From NCBI RefSeq assembly GCF_014200395.1, contig NZ_JACHBS010000001.1, positions 124,001 to 188,000 on the forward strand: 64,000 nt of DNA, read 5' to 3'. Positions 27,529 through 36,531 of this stretch are shown here, one piece after another (positions within the stretch are counted from its first letter, which is position 1; each line of letters starts with the position of its first letter). A program made the position numbers and the translations under genes. Source of the stretch: Microcella frigidaquae. Its GTDB lineage: Bacteria; Actinomycetota; Actinomycetes; Actinomycetales; Microbacteriaceae. The notes below the pieces were generated by a model, which was not told where the DNA came from, did no database searches, and saw only the letters and a program-made list of their open reading frames with translations.

Positions 27529-28881
27529 TCATCCCACCTCGGTGCGCGCCCGGCGCCCGCCGGCCGAGGCGGCGGCAGTGTCGACGGCCGCCGCGATGTC
27601 GGCGGCCAGGCGGCCCGCGTCCTCGTCGCTGAGGTCGTGCACGGTGAGCCGGAGGCGATGCGTGGTCGGTACGGACCCGAGCGAGAACTCGTCGCCGGTG
27701 CGCGCGAGCCAGCCCCGGCGCATCAGGTGCGTCGAGACCTCGCGGGCCGGGACGGGCAGGGCCACCCACAGGTTCAGCCCGTCACCGGCACGGGCCGGGA
27801 TGCCGAGCGCTGTGAGGCGCGCGGCGAAGGCTGCGTTGCGGGCGGCGTAGTGGCCGCCGGCGCGGGCGATGCCGGCCGCGACCCCGGGATCGCTGACGAG
27901 CGCGAGCGTCAGGCGCTGCAGCAGGTGGCTGACCCAGGTGGTGCCGGGGGAGAGCCGCATCGCCAGGCGCTCCGCGGTCTCGGCGTCCGAGGCCGTGACG
28001 GCGAGGCACATGTCGGGGCCGAGGAATTTGGACACGGAGCGCACGAGCGCCCACCGCTGGTGATCGGGCCCGATCACCGAGCGGAACGGCGAGCGCGAGA
28101 GCATCGAGAAGTGGTCGTCCTCGATCACCAGCACGTAGGGGTGCTCGCGCAGCATCTCCCGCAGCTCGGCGGCCCGGCGCTCGCTCAGGCTGGCGCCCGT
28201 CGGGTTCTGGGCGCGCGGGGTGCACACGAGCGCGCGCACGCCCTGGTCGAGCGCCGCGCGGAGACCCGCGACGGTCATCCCCTCGTCATCGACCGGCACG
28301 GGGACGGGACGGTACCCGCCCATGCGGACGGTGTGGATGCTGGTCAGGAAGCACGGGTCCTCGAGAGCGACGGCGTCGTCGCGCACGAGGGCCTGGGCGA
28401 GAAGCCGCTCGACCGCGTCCGCGGCGCCGCTCGTGATCGTCAAGCGCACCTCGGACGGCGCCAGGTCGGCCCGCATCCAGGCGTCGGCCCAGCGCTCGAG
28501 GCCCGGATCGATGACGGGCTCGCCGTAGAGCACACGATGGCCGGCGACCCCGGCGAGCGCCGTGGCCGGGTCGGGGATCAGCGCGGGGTCCGGATTGCCG
28601 GTCGCCACGTCGCGCAGCACGCTGTCGGGGGTGAAGCCCTCCTGCGCGGTGGGGGCGCGGTCGACCACACGGGTCCCTCCGCGCCCGCGAGTCTCGACGA
28701 GGCCGGCGAGGGTGAGCTGCCGATAGGCGGCGACAGCGGTGTTGCGGTTGACCCCGAGCTCGTCGGCGAGCGTGCGCACCGAGGGGAGGGGATCGCCCGG
28801 CCGCAGCGCGCCCCGCTCGATTCGCTCGCGCACGCTGGCGGCGATCTCCGCGGCCGATCGGCCGGTGATCTCGAGGGTCAT
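27529..28881 (-). CDS. pdxR: MocR-family transcriptional regulator (GntR helix-turn-helix fused to aminotransferase; PdxR-type)
   Basis: A 450-residue fusion. Residues 8-72 are a GntR winged helix (GDPLPSVRTLADELGVNRNT). Residues 90-440 are a class I aminotransferase fold with NPTG at 226-229, EDDHFS at 254-259 and the PLP lysine Lys285 in SVSKFLGPD. PdxR proteins sense PLP and activate pdxST; the divergent pdxS gene supports this assignment. The ATG at 28881 begins the GntR domain; the frame upstream to 30105 crosses pdxS and was discarded. Confidence 0.9.
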   Translation of the reverse strand: MTLEITGRSAAEIAASVRERIERGALRPGDPLPSVRTLADELGVNRNTAVAAYRQLTLAGLVETRGRGGTRVVDRAPTAQEGFTPDSVLRDVATGNPDPALIPDPATALAGVAGHRVLYGEPVIDPGLERWADAWMRADLAPSEVRLTITSGAADAVERLLAQALVRDDAVALEDPCFLTSIHTVRMGGYRPVPVPVDDEGMTVAGLRAALDQGVRALVCTPRAQNPTGASLSERRAAELREMLREHPYVLVIEDDHFSMLSRSPFRSVIGPDHQRWALVRSVSKFLGPDMCLAVTASDAETAERLAMRLSPGTTWVSHLLQRLTLALVSDPGVAAGIARAGGHYAARNAAFAARLTALGIPARAGDGLNLWVALPVPAREVSTHLMRRGWLARTGDEFSLGSVPTTHRLRLTVHDLSDEDAGRLAADIAAAVDTAAASAGGRRARTEVG

Positions 28882-28919
28882 GAGGGGTCCATCGCTGCTC
28901 AGGGACGAGGGTCGACCCC

Positions 28920-28942
28920 ATGCTATCTTTTGGCCTAGGCCA
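28920..28942. promoter_or_regulatory. pdxR promoter with internal palindrome (candidate PdxR operator)
   Basis: The perfect palindrome TGGCCTAGGCCA (28931-28942) sits in the 123-base gap between divergent pdxR and pdxS. A minus-strand -10 box, TAGCAT (28925-28920), lies just beyond it, so the palindrome fills the spacer of the pdxR promoter. Binding there could both repress pdxR and activate pdxS. Confidence 0.5.
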
Positions 28943-29004
28943 TTGCGACCCGATGGCCGGACAGCCGCGCGCGGGAGCGCGCCCTCCGTCGAAGGGACAC
29001 CCTC

Positions 29005-29895
29005 ATGAGCACTGCCGAGACCGGCTCGAGCCGCGTGAAGCGCGGCCTCGCCGAGATGCTGAAGGGCGGCGTGATCATGGACGTCGTCACCGCCGAGCAG
29101 GCGCGGATCGCCGAGGACGCCGGCGCCGTCGCCGTCATGGCGCTCGAGCGGGTTCCCGCGGACATCCGCGCTCAGGGCGGCGTCGCCCGCATGAGCGACC
29201 CCGACCTCATCGACGAGATCATCGCCGCCGTCTCGATCCCCGTCATGGCGAAGGCCCGCATCGGACACTTCGTCGAAGCGCAGGTGCTGCAGTCGCTCGG
29301 CGTCGACTACATCGACGAGTCCGAGGTGCTCAGCCCCGCCGACTACGTCAACCACATCGACAAGTGGCCCTTCACCGTGCCCTTCGTCTGCGGCGCCACC
29401 AACCTCGGCGAGGCCCTCCGTCGCATCACGGAAGGTGCCGCGATGATCCGCTCGAAGGGCGAGGCCGGCACCGGCGACGTCTCCGAGGCGACCAAGCACA
29501 TCCGCACGATCCTCGGCGAGATCCGGGCTCTCTCGGCCAAGACGCCCGACGAGTGGTACGTCGCGGCCAAGGAGCTCCAGGCGCCGTACGAGCTCGTGGC
29601 CGAGGTCGCCCAGACCGGGAAGCTTCCCGTCGTGCTGTTCACCGCGGGCGGCGTCGCCACGCCCGCTGACGCCGCGCTCATGATGCAGCTCGGTGCCGAC
29701 GGCGTCTTCGTCGGCTCCGGCATCTTCAAGTCGGGCAACCCGGCCGCGCGCGCCGCCGCGATCGTCAAGGCGACCGCCGGGTACACCGACCCCGCGATCA
29801 TCGCGGAGGCGTCGCGCGGGCTCGGCGAGGCCATGGTCGGCATCAACGTCGCTGACCTGCCCGCGCCGCACCGCCTCGCCGAGCGTGGCTGGTAG
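29005..29895 (+). CDS. pdxS: Pyridoxal 5'-phosphate synthase lyase subunit PdxS
   Basis: A 296-residue (beta/alpha)8 subunit that assembles into dodecamers and makes PLP from ribose 5-phosphate, glyceraldehyde 3-phosphate and ammonia supplied by PdxT. Asp26 (MDVVTAEQA) and the Schiff-base lysine Lys83 ([10 protein letters not shown]) match the known active site, and the second lysine lies in [13 protein letters not shown]. The ATG follows GAAGGGAC. pdxT overlaps its end by 11 bases. Confidence 0.97.
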   Translation: MSTAETGSSRVKRGLAEMLKGGVIMDVVTAEQARIAEDAGAVAVMALERVPADIRAQGGVARMSDPDLIDEIIAAVSIPVMAKARIGHFVEAQVLQSLGVDYIDESEVLSPADYVNHIDKWPFTVPFVCGATNLGEALRRITEGAAMIRSKGEAGTGDVSEATKHIRTILGEIRALSAKTPDEWYVAAKELQAPYELVAEVAQTGKLPVVLFTAGGVATPADAALMMQLGADGVFVGSGIFKSGNPAARAAAIVKATAGYTDPAIIAEASRGLGEAMVGINVADLPAPHRLAERGW

Positions 29896-30487
29896 CGCGC
29901 TCCCGCCCGTCGGGGTCTTCGCCCTCCAGGGCGACGTGCGCGAGCACGTCGCCGTGCTCCGCGGGCTCGGGGCCGACGTGCGCGAGGTGCGCACGCCGGC
30001 CCAGCTCGCGGAGGTCGCCGGCCTGGTGATCCCCGGCGGCGAGTCGAGCGTGATGGACAAGCTCAGCCGACTGTTCGGTCTGCGCGAGCCGCTGCGGCAG
30101 CGCATCGCCGATGGGATGCCCGTCTACGGCACGTGCGCGGGCATGATCATGCTCGCCGATCGTGTGCTCGATGCGATCGAGGGGCAGCTGACGCTCGGCG
30201 GGCTCGACGTCACGGTGCGGCGCAACGCCTTCGGCACCCAGCTCGACTCGTTCGAGACCGACCTCGCGATGCCCGCGCTCGGGGAGCTCCCCGTGCACGC
30301 CGTGTTCATCCGCGCGCCGGTCGTGGTCGATGCCGGGCCCGATGTCACCGTGCTCTCGGCTCTCGACGACGGCCGGATCGTCGCCGTCGAGCAGGGGCGC
30401 TTGCTCGCCACCGCCTTCCATCCCGAGGTGGCGGGGGAGACCCGGTTCCACGAGCGGTTCCTCGCGCACGTGGCCGCCGCGTCCTGA
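29885..30487 (+). CDS. pdxT: Pyridoxal 5'-phosphate synthase glutaminase subunit PdxT
   Basis: A 200-residue class I glutaminase that feeds ammonia to PdxS. The triad is Cys84 (YGTCAGM), His179 and Glu181 (AFHPEVAGE); GGESS at 51-55 forms the glutamine pocket. The GTG at 29885 lies inside the last codons of pdxS and begins a protein of normal family length. The longer frame to 29693 overlaps pdxS by 200 bases and was rejected. Confidence 0.95.
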   Translation: MAGSALPPVGVFALQGDVREHVAVLRGLGADVREVRTPAQLAEVAGLVIPGGESSVMDKLSRLFGLREPLRQRIADGMPVYGTCAGMIMLADRVLDAIEGQLTLGGLDVTVRRNAFGTQLDSFETDLAMPALGELPVHAVFIRAPVVVDAGPDVTVLSALDDGRIVAVEQGRLLATAFHPEVAGETRFHERFLAHVAAAS

Positions 30488-30566
30488 CGCGTCGCCCGCT
30501 GCGGCGCCGCCTGCTGACCGAGCCCCTGCCGACCCGCCGTCCCCCGGCGGGTGGCACGATGGGCGC

Positions 30567-31178
30567 ATGGTGCTCTATTCCGACTATGCCCCGGCCCGCA
30601 CCCGGCAGATCGTCGCCGACGTCATCGCGGGCGCCGTGGCGGCCCTCGCGATCGCCCTCGCCGCCGCGGTCGCGGGCGCGATCCGTGCGCTGGGGGCCTT
30701 CGGTCGCGACCTCGAGGCGGCCGGGCTCGACTTCCAGTCCGGGCTCACCGATGCGGCCGACTCGCTCGGTGGCATCCCGCTCATCGGGGACGGCATCCGC
30801 GGCCCGTTCGACCTCGCGGCCGGCGCCGGAGGCTCGGTCGCGGAGGCCGGGCGCCAGCAGCAGGCCTTCGTCGAGCTGATCGCGGCCACGACCGGGTGGC
30901 TCATCGCGCTGCTGCCGCTGACCGTGCTCGCTCTCGTGTGGCTGCTGCCCCGCATCCGGTTCGCCGTGCGCAAGCGGCGCCTGCGCGCGATGATCGCGGC
31001 CGGGATGACCGCCGACACGCTCGCTGCCCGCGCGGTCGCCCGTGCCCCGCTGCGGCAGCTCGTCGCGGTGCATCCCGACCCCGCCGCCGCGTGGCGCTCG
31101 AACGACCCGGCGCTCGTGCGCGCCCTCGCCGGAGTCGAGCTACGGCGGGCCGGAATCGCCGCCGACGCCCTGCCCTAA
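30567..31178 (+). CDS. Two-helix membrane protein of unknown function
   Basis: A 203-residue protein not recognised as a named family. Hydrophobic segments at about 17-40 and 110-127 bracket an extracytoplasmic domain with a Gly-rich helix pair (PLIGDGIRGPFDLAAGAGGS). A basic stretch (RFAVRKRRLR) then begins a cytoplasmic tail of about 70 residues with AWRSNDPALVRALAG. It is placed between pdxT and yebC. The ATG at 30567 is six bases after CACGAT, a weak form of the leaderless -10 pattern. Its stop TAA is part of the next -10 box. Confidence 0.7.
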   Translation: MVLYSDYAPARTRQIVADVIAGAVAALAIALAAAVAGAIRALGAFGRDLEAAGLDFQSGLTDAADSLGGIPLIGDGIRGPFDLAAGAGGSVAEAGRQQQAFVELIAATTGWLIALLPLTVLALVWLLPRIRFAVRKRRLRAMIAAGMTADTLAARAVARAPLRQLVAVHPDPAAAWRSNDPALVRALAGVELRRAGIAADALP

Positions 31179-31181
31179 ACT
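31176..31181 (+). promoter_or_regulatory. -10 box (TAAACT) of yebC, overlapping the previous stop
   Basis: TAAACT shares its TAA with the stop codon of the membrane protein gene. A 26-28 base leader with an AAGGAG SD precedes the yebC ATG. Confidence 0.5.
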
Positions 31182-31214
31182 GGGGAGCAGTTCTCGACAC
31201 CCGCAAGGAGCCCC

Positions 31215-31979
31215 ATGTCCGGCCATTCCAAGTGGGCGACCACCAAGCACAAGAAGGCCGTCATCGACGCCCGTCGTGCCAAGTCGTTCGCCAAGCTCAT
31301 CAAGAACATCGAGGTCGCCGCGAAGATCGGCGGCCCCGACATCTCGGGCAACCCCACGCTCGCCGACGCCATCCAGAAGGCGAAGAAGACCAGCGTTCCG
31401 AACGACAACATCGACCGCGCCGTCAAGCGCGGCGCCGGGCTCACCGGCGAGTCGATCGACTACCAGTCGATCATGTACGAGGGCTACGGCCCCGGCGGCA
31501 TCGCGCTGCTCATCGAGTGCCTCACCGACAACCGCAACCGTGCCGCCGCCGAGGTGCGCACGGCGATGTCGCGCAACGGCGGCACCATGGCCGACCCGGG
31601 CAGCGTCGCCTACAACTTCAGCCGCAAGGGCGTGATCGCGATCACGAAGACCGACGGCGTGACCGAGGACGACATCCTCATGGCCGTGCTCGACGCGGGC
31701 GCCGAGGAGGTCATCGACCAGGGCGGCGGCTTCGAGGTCGTCACCGAGCCCTCGCAGCTGGTCGCGGCCCGCACGGCGCTGCAGGAGGCCGGACTCGACT
31801 ACGACTCGGCCGAGGCGGAGTTCCTCGCCAACGTCAAGATCGAGGCCGACGCTGAGACCGCCCGAAAGCTGTTCAAGCTCATCGATGCCGTCGACGACCT
31901 CGACGACGTGCAGAACGTGTACACGAACGTGTCGCTGAGCGACGCGGTGCGCGCCGAGCTCGACGCCGACGACGAGTAG
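31215..31979 (+). CDS. yebC: YebC/PmpR family (TACO1-like) translation or transcription factor
   Basis: A 254-residue protein of the YebC family, starting [16 protein letters not shown]. Its three-domain fold is seen in the sequence: the basic N-terminal helices, the [19 protein letters not shown] core and the acidic C-terminal third. Relatives help ribosomes through proline stretches or act as DNA-binding regulators; which one applies here cannot be told. It heads the ruvCAB group, as in many actinobacteria. Confidence 0.93.
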   Translation: MSGHSKWATTKHKKAVIDARRAKSFAKLIKNIEVAAKIGGPDISGNPTLADAIQKAKKTSVPNDNIDRAVKRGAGLTGESIDYQSIMYEGYGPGGIALLIECLTDNRNRAAAEVRTAMSRNGGTMADPGSVAYNFSRKGVIAITKTDGVTEDDILMAVLDAGAEEVIDQGGGFEVVTEPSQLVAARTALQEAGLDYDSAEAEFLANVKIEADAETARKLFKLIDAVDDLDDVQNVYTNVSLSDAVRAELDADDE

Positions 31980-31982
31980 CCC

Positions 31983-32573
31983 GTGCTGCGGGTGCTCGGT
32001 GTCGACCCCGGCCTCACCCGCTGCGGGGTGGGCATCGTCGACATCGGGCCGACGCGGCGGGCCGCGCTGGTCGCGGTCACGGTGATCGAGACGGCCGCGG
32101 ATCTGCCGCTCGAGCGGCGCCTGCTCGCCATCGCCGACGGCGTCGAGGCTCTGCTCGACGAGCACCGGCCCGATGCGGTCGCCCTGGAGCGGGTCTTCGC
32201 CCAGCACAATGTGCGCACCGTGATGGGCACGGCGCAGGCGAGCGGTGTCGTGCTCCGCGCGGCCGCGGCGCGCGGGCTCACCGTCACGCTGCACACCCCG
32301 ACCGAGGTGAAGGCGGCCGTCACCGGCCACGGTGGCGCCGACAAGAAGCAGGTCACGGCGATGGTCCAGCGCATTCTGCGACTGGATGCTCCGCCCCGGC
32401 CCGCGGACGCCGCCGATGCTCTCGCCCTCGCCATCTGCCACGGTTGGCGCGGCGCGAGCGCGCCCGCAGCGGGGTCGGCGGCGAGGTCGGCGACCGGGCG
32501 CGCGCTCACGCCCGCGCAGGAGGCGTGGCGCGCGGCCGAGAAGACGGCCCGCGCCCGTAGGCTCGACGGGTGA
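31983..32573 (+). CDS. ruvC: Holliday junction endodeoxyribonuclease RuvC
   Basis: A 196-residue resolvase that nicks the Holliday junction. Catalytic acids lie in the RNase H-like fold: the first Asp in [10 protein letters not shown], Glu in [11 protein letters not shown], and Asp residues in [14 protein letters not shown] near residue 140. The C-terminal 40 residues extend beyond the usual length of about 173 and are Ala/Arg-rich, a common actinobacterial tail. The GTG begins three bases after the yebC stop. Confidence 0.94.
   Translation: MLRVLGVDPGLTRCGVGIVDIGPTRRAALVAVTVIETAADLPLERRLLAIADGVEALLDEHRPDAVALERVFAQHNVRTVMGTAQASGVVLRAAAARGLTVTLHTPTEVKAAVTGHGGADKKQVTAMVQRILRLDAPPRPADAADALALAICHGWRGASAPAAGSAARSATGRALTPAQEAWRAAEKTARARRLDG
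32558..32563 (+). promoter_or_regulatory. Internal -10 box (TAGGCT) of ruvA within the ruvC end
   Basis: TAGGCT, in the last codons of ruvC, ends six bases before the ruvA GTG at 32570. ruvAB can thus be transcribed without ruvC as leaderless mRNA. Confidence 0.55.
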
Positions 32574-33214
32574 TCGCGAGCCTCCGCGGACCCGTCATCG
32601 CCCTCACGAGCGGACGGGCCGTCATCGACGTCGCCGGCGTCGGCTACCTCGTGACCCTCACCGAGCGGCACGCCCGCGCGCTGCGCATCGGCGACACCGT
32701 TCTCGTACACACCGCGCTCGTCGTCCGCGAGGACGACATGAGCCTGTTCGGCTTCGCCGACGAGACCGAGCTCGCGATCTTCGACCTGCTGCGCACCGTT
32801 TCGGGGGTCGGCCCCAAGTCGGCGCTCGGCGTGCTCGGCGCGATGACGCCCGAGAGCATCGCTCGCGCGATCGCCGATGACGATGACGCGCCGTTCCGGG
32901 CCGTCAGCGGCATCGGCCCGAAGACGGCGAAGCTCATCGTGGTGTCCCTCGCGGGCAAGCTCGTCGCCCCGGCCGCCGGTGCCGCCCCTCGCGACGAGCA
33001 ATCCGTCGTCGGCGGTGCCGCCGACACCATCACGGCGCTCGTGGCGGCGCTGAGCGGGCTCGGCTGGCCCGAGCGCGTCGCGCTCGAGGCGGCGACGACC
33101 GTGGTCGAGGGCGACCCCGACGCCGCGAGCGCGGGGCTCCCGGTGTTGCTGCGGCGGGCGCTGAGCATCCTGGGCCCCGCCCGCCGCGCCGATGAGGCGG
33201 GTGATCGCGCGTGA
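32570..33214 (+). CDS. ruvA: Holliday junction branch migration protein RuvA
   Basis: A 214-residue protein that binds the junction as a tetramer and loads RuvB. It has the N-terminal OB domain ([12 protein letters not shown]), the two HhH motifs [14 protein letters not shown] and [14 protein letters not shown], and a C-terminal domain III that would contact RuvB. Its GTG overlaps the ruvC stop (GTGA) and also carries a leaderless-type promoter. Confidence 0.96.
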   Translation: MIASLRGPVIALTSGRAVIDVAGVGYLVTLTERHARALRIGDTVLVHTALVVREDDMSLFGFADETELAIFDLLRTVSGVGPKSALGVLGAMTPESIARAIADDDDAPFRAVSGIGPKTAKLIVVSLAGKLVAPAAGAAPRDEQSVVGGAADTITALVAALSGLGWPERVALEAATTVVEGDPDAASAGLPVLLRRALSILGPARRADEAGDRA

Positions 33215-34227
33215 GCGACGAGGTGCGGCGCGTCACCCCCGAATCGGATGCGGAGCTCGCCTTCGAGGGAGCCCTCCGGCCGCAGAGCCTCGGCGAGTTC
33301 GTCGGCCAGCACAAGGTGCGCCGGCAGCTCCAGCTGCTCCTCGAGGCCGCGGCGCTGCAGAGCCGCACTCCCGACCACATCCTGCTGGCGGGCCCGCCCG
33401 GACTCGGCAAGACGACGCTCGCGATGATCGTCGCCCACGAGGGTCAGCGACCGCTACGGATGACAAGCGGTCCGGCCATCCAGCACGCGGGGGATCTTGC
33501 CGCCGTGCTGTCGTCGCTGGTTCCCGGCGAGGTGCTGTTCATCGACGAGATCCACCGCATGGCCCGCTCGGCCGAGGAGATGCTCTACCTCGCGATGGAG
33601 GACTTCCGCGTCGACATCATGGTCGGCAAGGGGGCGGGGGCGACGAGCATCCCGCTCGAGCTCGCGCCGTTCACCCTCGTCGGCGCGACGACACGGGCCG
33701 GGCTCCTGCCCAATCCGCTGCGCGACCGGTTCGGCTTCACGGCGCACCTCGAGTTCTACGAGCCGGAGGAGCTGCACCAGGTGCTCGTCCGCGCCGCGCG
33801 CCTGCTCACGCTCGCGATCGATGACGACGCCCTCGGCGAGATCGCCCGCCGTTCGCGCGGCACGCCCCGCATCGCCAACCGCCTTCTGCGCCGAGTGCGC
33901 GACTATGCGCTCGTGCACGGGGGAGCCGCCGACCGCACCGCCGTTCGCGCGGCCCTCGAGCTGTACGACGTCGACGAGCAGGGTCTCGACCGCCTCGACC
34001 GCGCCGTGCTCTCCGCAGTGGTGGAGCGCTTCGACGGGGGCCCGGTCGGACTCTCCACCCTCGCCGTGTCGGTGGGGGAGGAGGCCGAGACCATCGAGGC
34101 GGTGGTCGAGCCGTTCCTCGTGCGCTCGGGCCTGCTGTCGCGGACGCCGCGCGGGCGGGTCGCGACGGTGCGCGCCTGGCAGCACCTCGGCCTCGCGCCC
34201 CGGACGACCGTGGGCGATGACCTATAG
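33211..34227 (+). CDS. ruvB: Holliday junction branch migration ATPase RuvB
   Basis: A 338-residue AAA+ motor that drives branch migration. Walker A is [12 protein letters not shown], Walker B is FIDEIHRM, sensor 1 is in VGATTRAG and the arginine finger region is [10 protein letters not shown]. The C-terminal winged helix ends the protein. GTG overlaps the ruvA stop by GTGA. Its stop TAG is part of a TATAGT -10 box for yajC. Confidence 0.97.
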   Translation: MSDEVRRVTPESDAELAFEGALRPQSLGEFVGQHKVRRQLQLLLEAAALQSRTPDHILLAGPPGLGKTTLAMIVAHEGQRPLRMTSGPAIQHAGDLAAVLSSLVPGEVLFIDEIHRMARSAEEMLYLAMEDFRVDIMVGKGAGATSIPLELAPFTLVGATTRAGLLPNPLRDRFGFTAHLEFYEPEELHQVLVRAARLLTLAIDDDALGEIARRSRGTPRIANRLLRRVRDYALVHGGAADRTAVRAALELYDVDEQGLDRLDRAVLSAVVERFDGGPVGLSTLAVSVGEEAETIEAVVEPFLVRSGLLSRTPRGRVATVRAWQHLGLAPRTTVGDDL

Positions 34228-34228
34228 T
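34223..34228 (+). promoter_or_regulatory. -10 box (TATAGT) of the yajC-secDF operon, overlapping the ruvB stop
   Basis: TATAGT includes the ruvB stop codon (34225-34227). It leaves an 80-88 base leader before the yajC ATG. Confidence 0.5.
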
Positions 34229-34315
34229 TGTCGCTGGCCCTCGGCCGTGCATCCGCACGCCGTCCGGCGCTGATCCCGGCGCCACGCCGCGAACGTCCCG
34301 AAAGGCACTCCTCCC

Positions 34316-34699
34316 ATGGATCCGTTGACCATCGTCATGCTGGGCATCCTCGGCCTGCTCGTCTTCTTCATGTTCCGCAACTCGCGGAAGCGGAAGCAGG
34401 AGATGGAGGAGCTGCAACTCAAGATGGTGCCCGGTGCCGAGGTCATGACCAACTTCGGTCTCTTCGGAACCCTCGTCGACCTCGACGAGGAGAACAACGT
34501 CGCCACGATCGAGACGAGCCCCGGAAGCACCGTGCGCGTGCACCGGCAGACCCTCGCCCGCGTCATCGAGGACGAGCCCGTCGTCGACGACGCCGCGGAC
34601 ACCGCCGACGCTCCCGTCGAGGAGGCTCCCCAGCTCAACACCTCGAGCCTCGACGCCCCGGCCGAGAAGCCGAAGCGCACCAAGAAGTCCGAGAGCTAG
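34316..34699 (+). CDS. yajC: Preprotein translocase accessory subunit YajC
   Basis: A 127-residue protein with one N-terminal membrane segment (about residues 3-20, TIVMLGILGLLVFFMF) and a cytoplasmic beta domain including VPGAEVMTNFGLFGTLVD. The C-terminal 40 residues are acidic and probably disordered. YajC associates with SecDF at the translocon. The ATG follows GAAAGG, at a spacing of about ten bases. Confidence 0.93.
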   Translation: MDPLTIVMLGILGLLVFFMFRNSRKRKQEMEELQLKMVPGAEVMTNFGLFGTLVDLDEENNVATIETSPGSTVRVHRQTLARVIEDEPVVDDAADTADAPVEEAPQLNTSSLDAPAEKPKRTKKSES

Positions 34700-34773
34700 T
34701 CCGACTGCTCCCTGCGCCGGTGCGCCGCTCTGCGGCGTGCCCACCACCGCCCTGGCAGAAATGAGTTCCTGAC

Positions 34774-36531
34774 GTGGTCAGAAGCACCCCCGAGCGCAAG
34801 GCCATCCGCTCCCTCGTCTGGCTGCTCGTCATCATCATCGCCCTCATCGCGGCGAACGGTGCGAGCGTGCTGTTCAACAACGGGCAGTGGACGCCCAAGC
34901 TCGCCCTCGACCTCGAGGGCGGCACCCAGATCACGCTCAGCCCCCAGCTCTCGAGCGGCGAGACGGTGACCCCCGAGCAGCTCGAGCGCGCGGTGGCGAT
35001 CATCCGTCAGCGCGTCGACGCCTCGGGTGTCAGCGAGGCCGAGATCACCACTCAGGGCAATGAGAACATCGTCGTGTCGATCCCGGGCGAGCCCGATGAG
35101 GCGACCCGAGAGCGCATCCAGAGCTCGGCCAAGCTCGAGTTCCGCCCGGTGCTGATCGCCGACCTGCCCTCGGCCTCGTCGGTCGGCGAGGACGACGGCA
35201 CCGACCCCTCCACGGATCCCAGTGCCTCGCCGAGCGCCGATCCCTCGGCCTCACCCAGTGCGGAGCCCTCCGTCGATCCGAGCGCGGCACCTGCGCCGAG
35301 TGCCTCGCCCACCGACGCGAGCGACCTGGCATGGATCACGCCCGAGCTGCAGGAGCAGTTCGACGCCTTCGACTGCGCCACCCTCGCCCAGGTTGGCGCC
35401 AACGTCGCCCCCGTCGACGAGCCCCTCATCACCTGCGAGCAGGACGGCTCGATCAAGTACATCCTCGGCCCGGTCGAGGTCGCGGGCGAGCGCATCGGGG
35501 ATGCCCGCGCCGGCCTCATCTCGTCGCAGACCGGTGTCACCACCAACGAGTGGGGCGTGTTCATCGAGTTCGACGCGGACGGCACCGCGCAGTTCCGCGC
35601 CGTCACCGAGCGGCTCATCACGCTGACCGGCGTGCAGAACCAGTTCGCGATCGTGCTCGACGGCGCTGTCATCAGTGCCCCGCGCACCCTCAGCGCGATC
35701 ACGGACGGCCGCCCGCAGATCAGCGGCAACTTCACCGAGGAGAGCGCCCTCACGCTCGCCGATCAGCTGAAGTTCGGTGCCCTCCCGATCGGTTTCGAGA
35801 TCCAGTCGAGTGAGAACATCAGCGCCACGCTCGGTGTCTCGCAGCTGCAGAGCGGCATCATCGCCGGCATCATCGGGCTGATCCTCGTCGGGCTCTACTC
35901 GTTCCTGCAGTACCGCGCTCTCGGCGGCGTGGTGCTCGCCTCGCTGGTCGTCTCGGCGATCATCACCTACCTGATCATCACCTACCTCTCGAACCAGCAG
36001 GGCTTCCGCCTCTCGCTCGCGGGCGTCGCCGGTCTGGTGATCTCGATCGGCGTCATCGCGGACTCGTTCATCGTCTACTTCGAGCGCATCCGCGACGAGC
36101 TGCGCGACGGTCGTCGTGTCGACGGTGCTGTGGAGGCGGGCTGGAAGCGCGCCTGGCGCACGATCCTCATCAGCGACATGATCAACTTCATCGCCGCGAT
36201 CGTGCTGTTCATCCTCGCGGTCGGCAACGTGCGCGGCTTCGCCTTCACGCTCGGAATCACGACGATCGTCGACATCATCGTCGTCGCCCTGTTCACCCAC
36301 CCGATGATGCAGCTGCTGGCCCGCACGCAGTTCTTCGGCGGTGGCCACCCGCTGAGCGGGCTCGACCCGAAGGCGCTCGGCGCCGTCTACCGTGGCCGTG
36401 CCCAGTTCCGGGCTCCCGTGGGTGTGACCAGCACGAAGGTCGCGAGCAGCAGCCGCGAGGCCCAGCGTCGCCAGACGATCGCAGAGCGCAAGGCCGCCGA
36501 GGCGGCTGGCGAAGGGAAGGACGAGCGATGA
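34774..36531 (+). CDS. secD: Protein translocase subunit SecD
   Basis: A 585-residue proton-driven subunit that pulls preproteins through SecYEG. The first membrane helix is at about 11-27, followed by the large periplasmic region with DLEGGTQITL, and then five C-terminal helices starting at about residue 360. A Ser/Pro/Asp-rich tandem insert occupies residues 143-182, inside the periplasmic part, and separates the P1 base from the rest. The GTG start has no obvious SD. secF overlaps its end by ATGA. Confidence 0.95.
   Translation: MVRSTPERKAIRSLVWLLVIIIALIAANGASVLFNNGQWTPKLALDLEGGTQITLSPQLSSGETVTPEQLERAVAIIRQRVDASGVSEAEITTQGNENIVVSIPGEPDEATRERIQSSAKLEFRPVLIADLPSASSVGEDDGTDPSTDPSASPSADPSASPSAEPSVDPSAAPAPSASPTDASDLAWITPELQEQFDAFDCATLAQVGANVAPVDEPLITCEQDGSIKYILGPVEVAGERIGDARAGLISSQTGVTTNEWGVFIEFDADGTAQFRAVTERLITLTGVQNQFAIVLDGAVISAPRTLSAITDGRPQISGNFTEESALTLADQLKFGALPIGFEIQSSENISATLGVSQLQSGIIAGIIGLILVGLYSFLQYRALGGVVLASLVVSAIITYLIITYLSNQQGFRLSLAGVAGLVISIGVIADSFIVYFERIRDELRDGRRVDGAVEAGWKRAWRTILISDMINFIAAIVLFILAVGNVRGFAFTLGITTIVDIIVVALFTHPMMQLLARTQFFGGGHPLSGLDPKALGAVYRGRAQFRAPVGVTSTKVASSSREAQRRQTIAERKAAEAAGEGKDER

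Noticed and set aside
35199..35322. Repeats in secD as a CRISPR-like array
   Set aside because: The units are codon-phased Ser/Pro/Asp repeats within an intact gene; there are no spacers.
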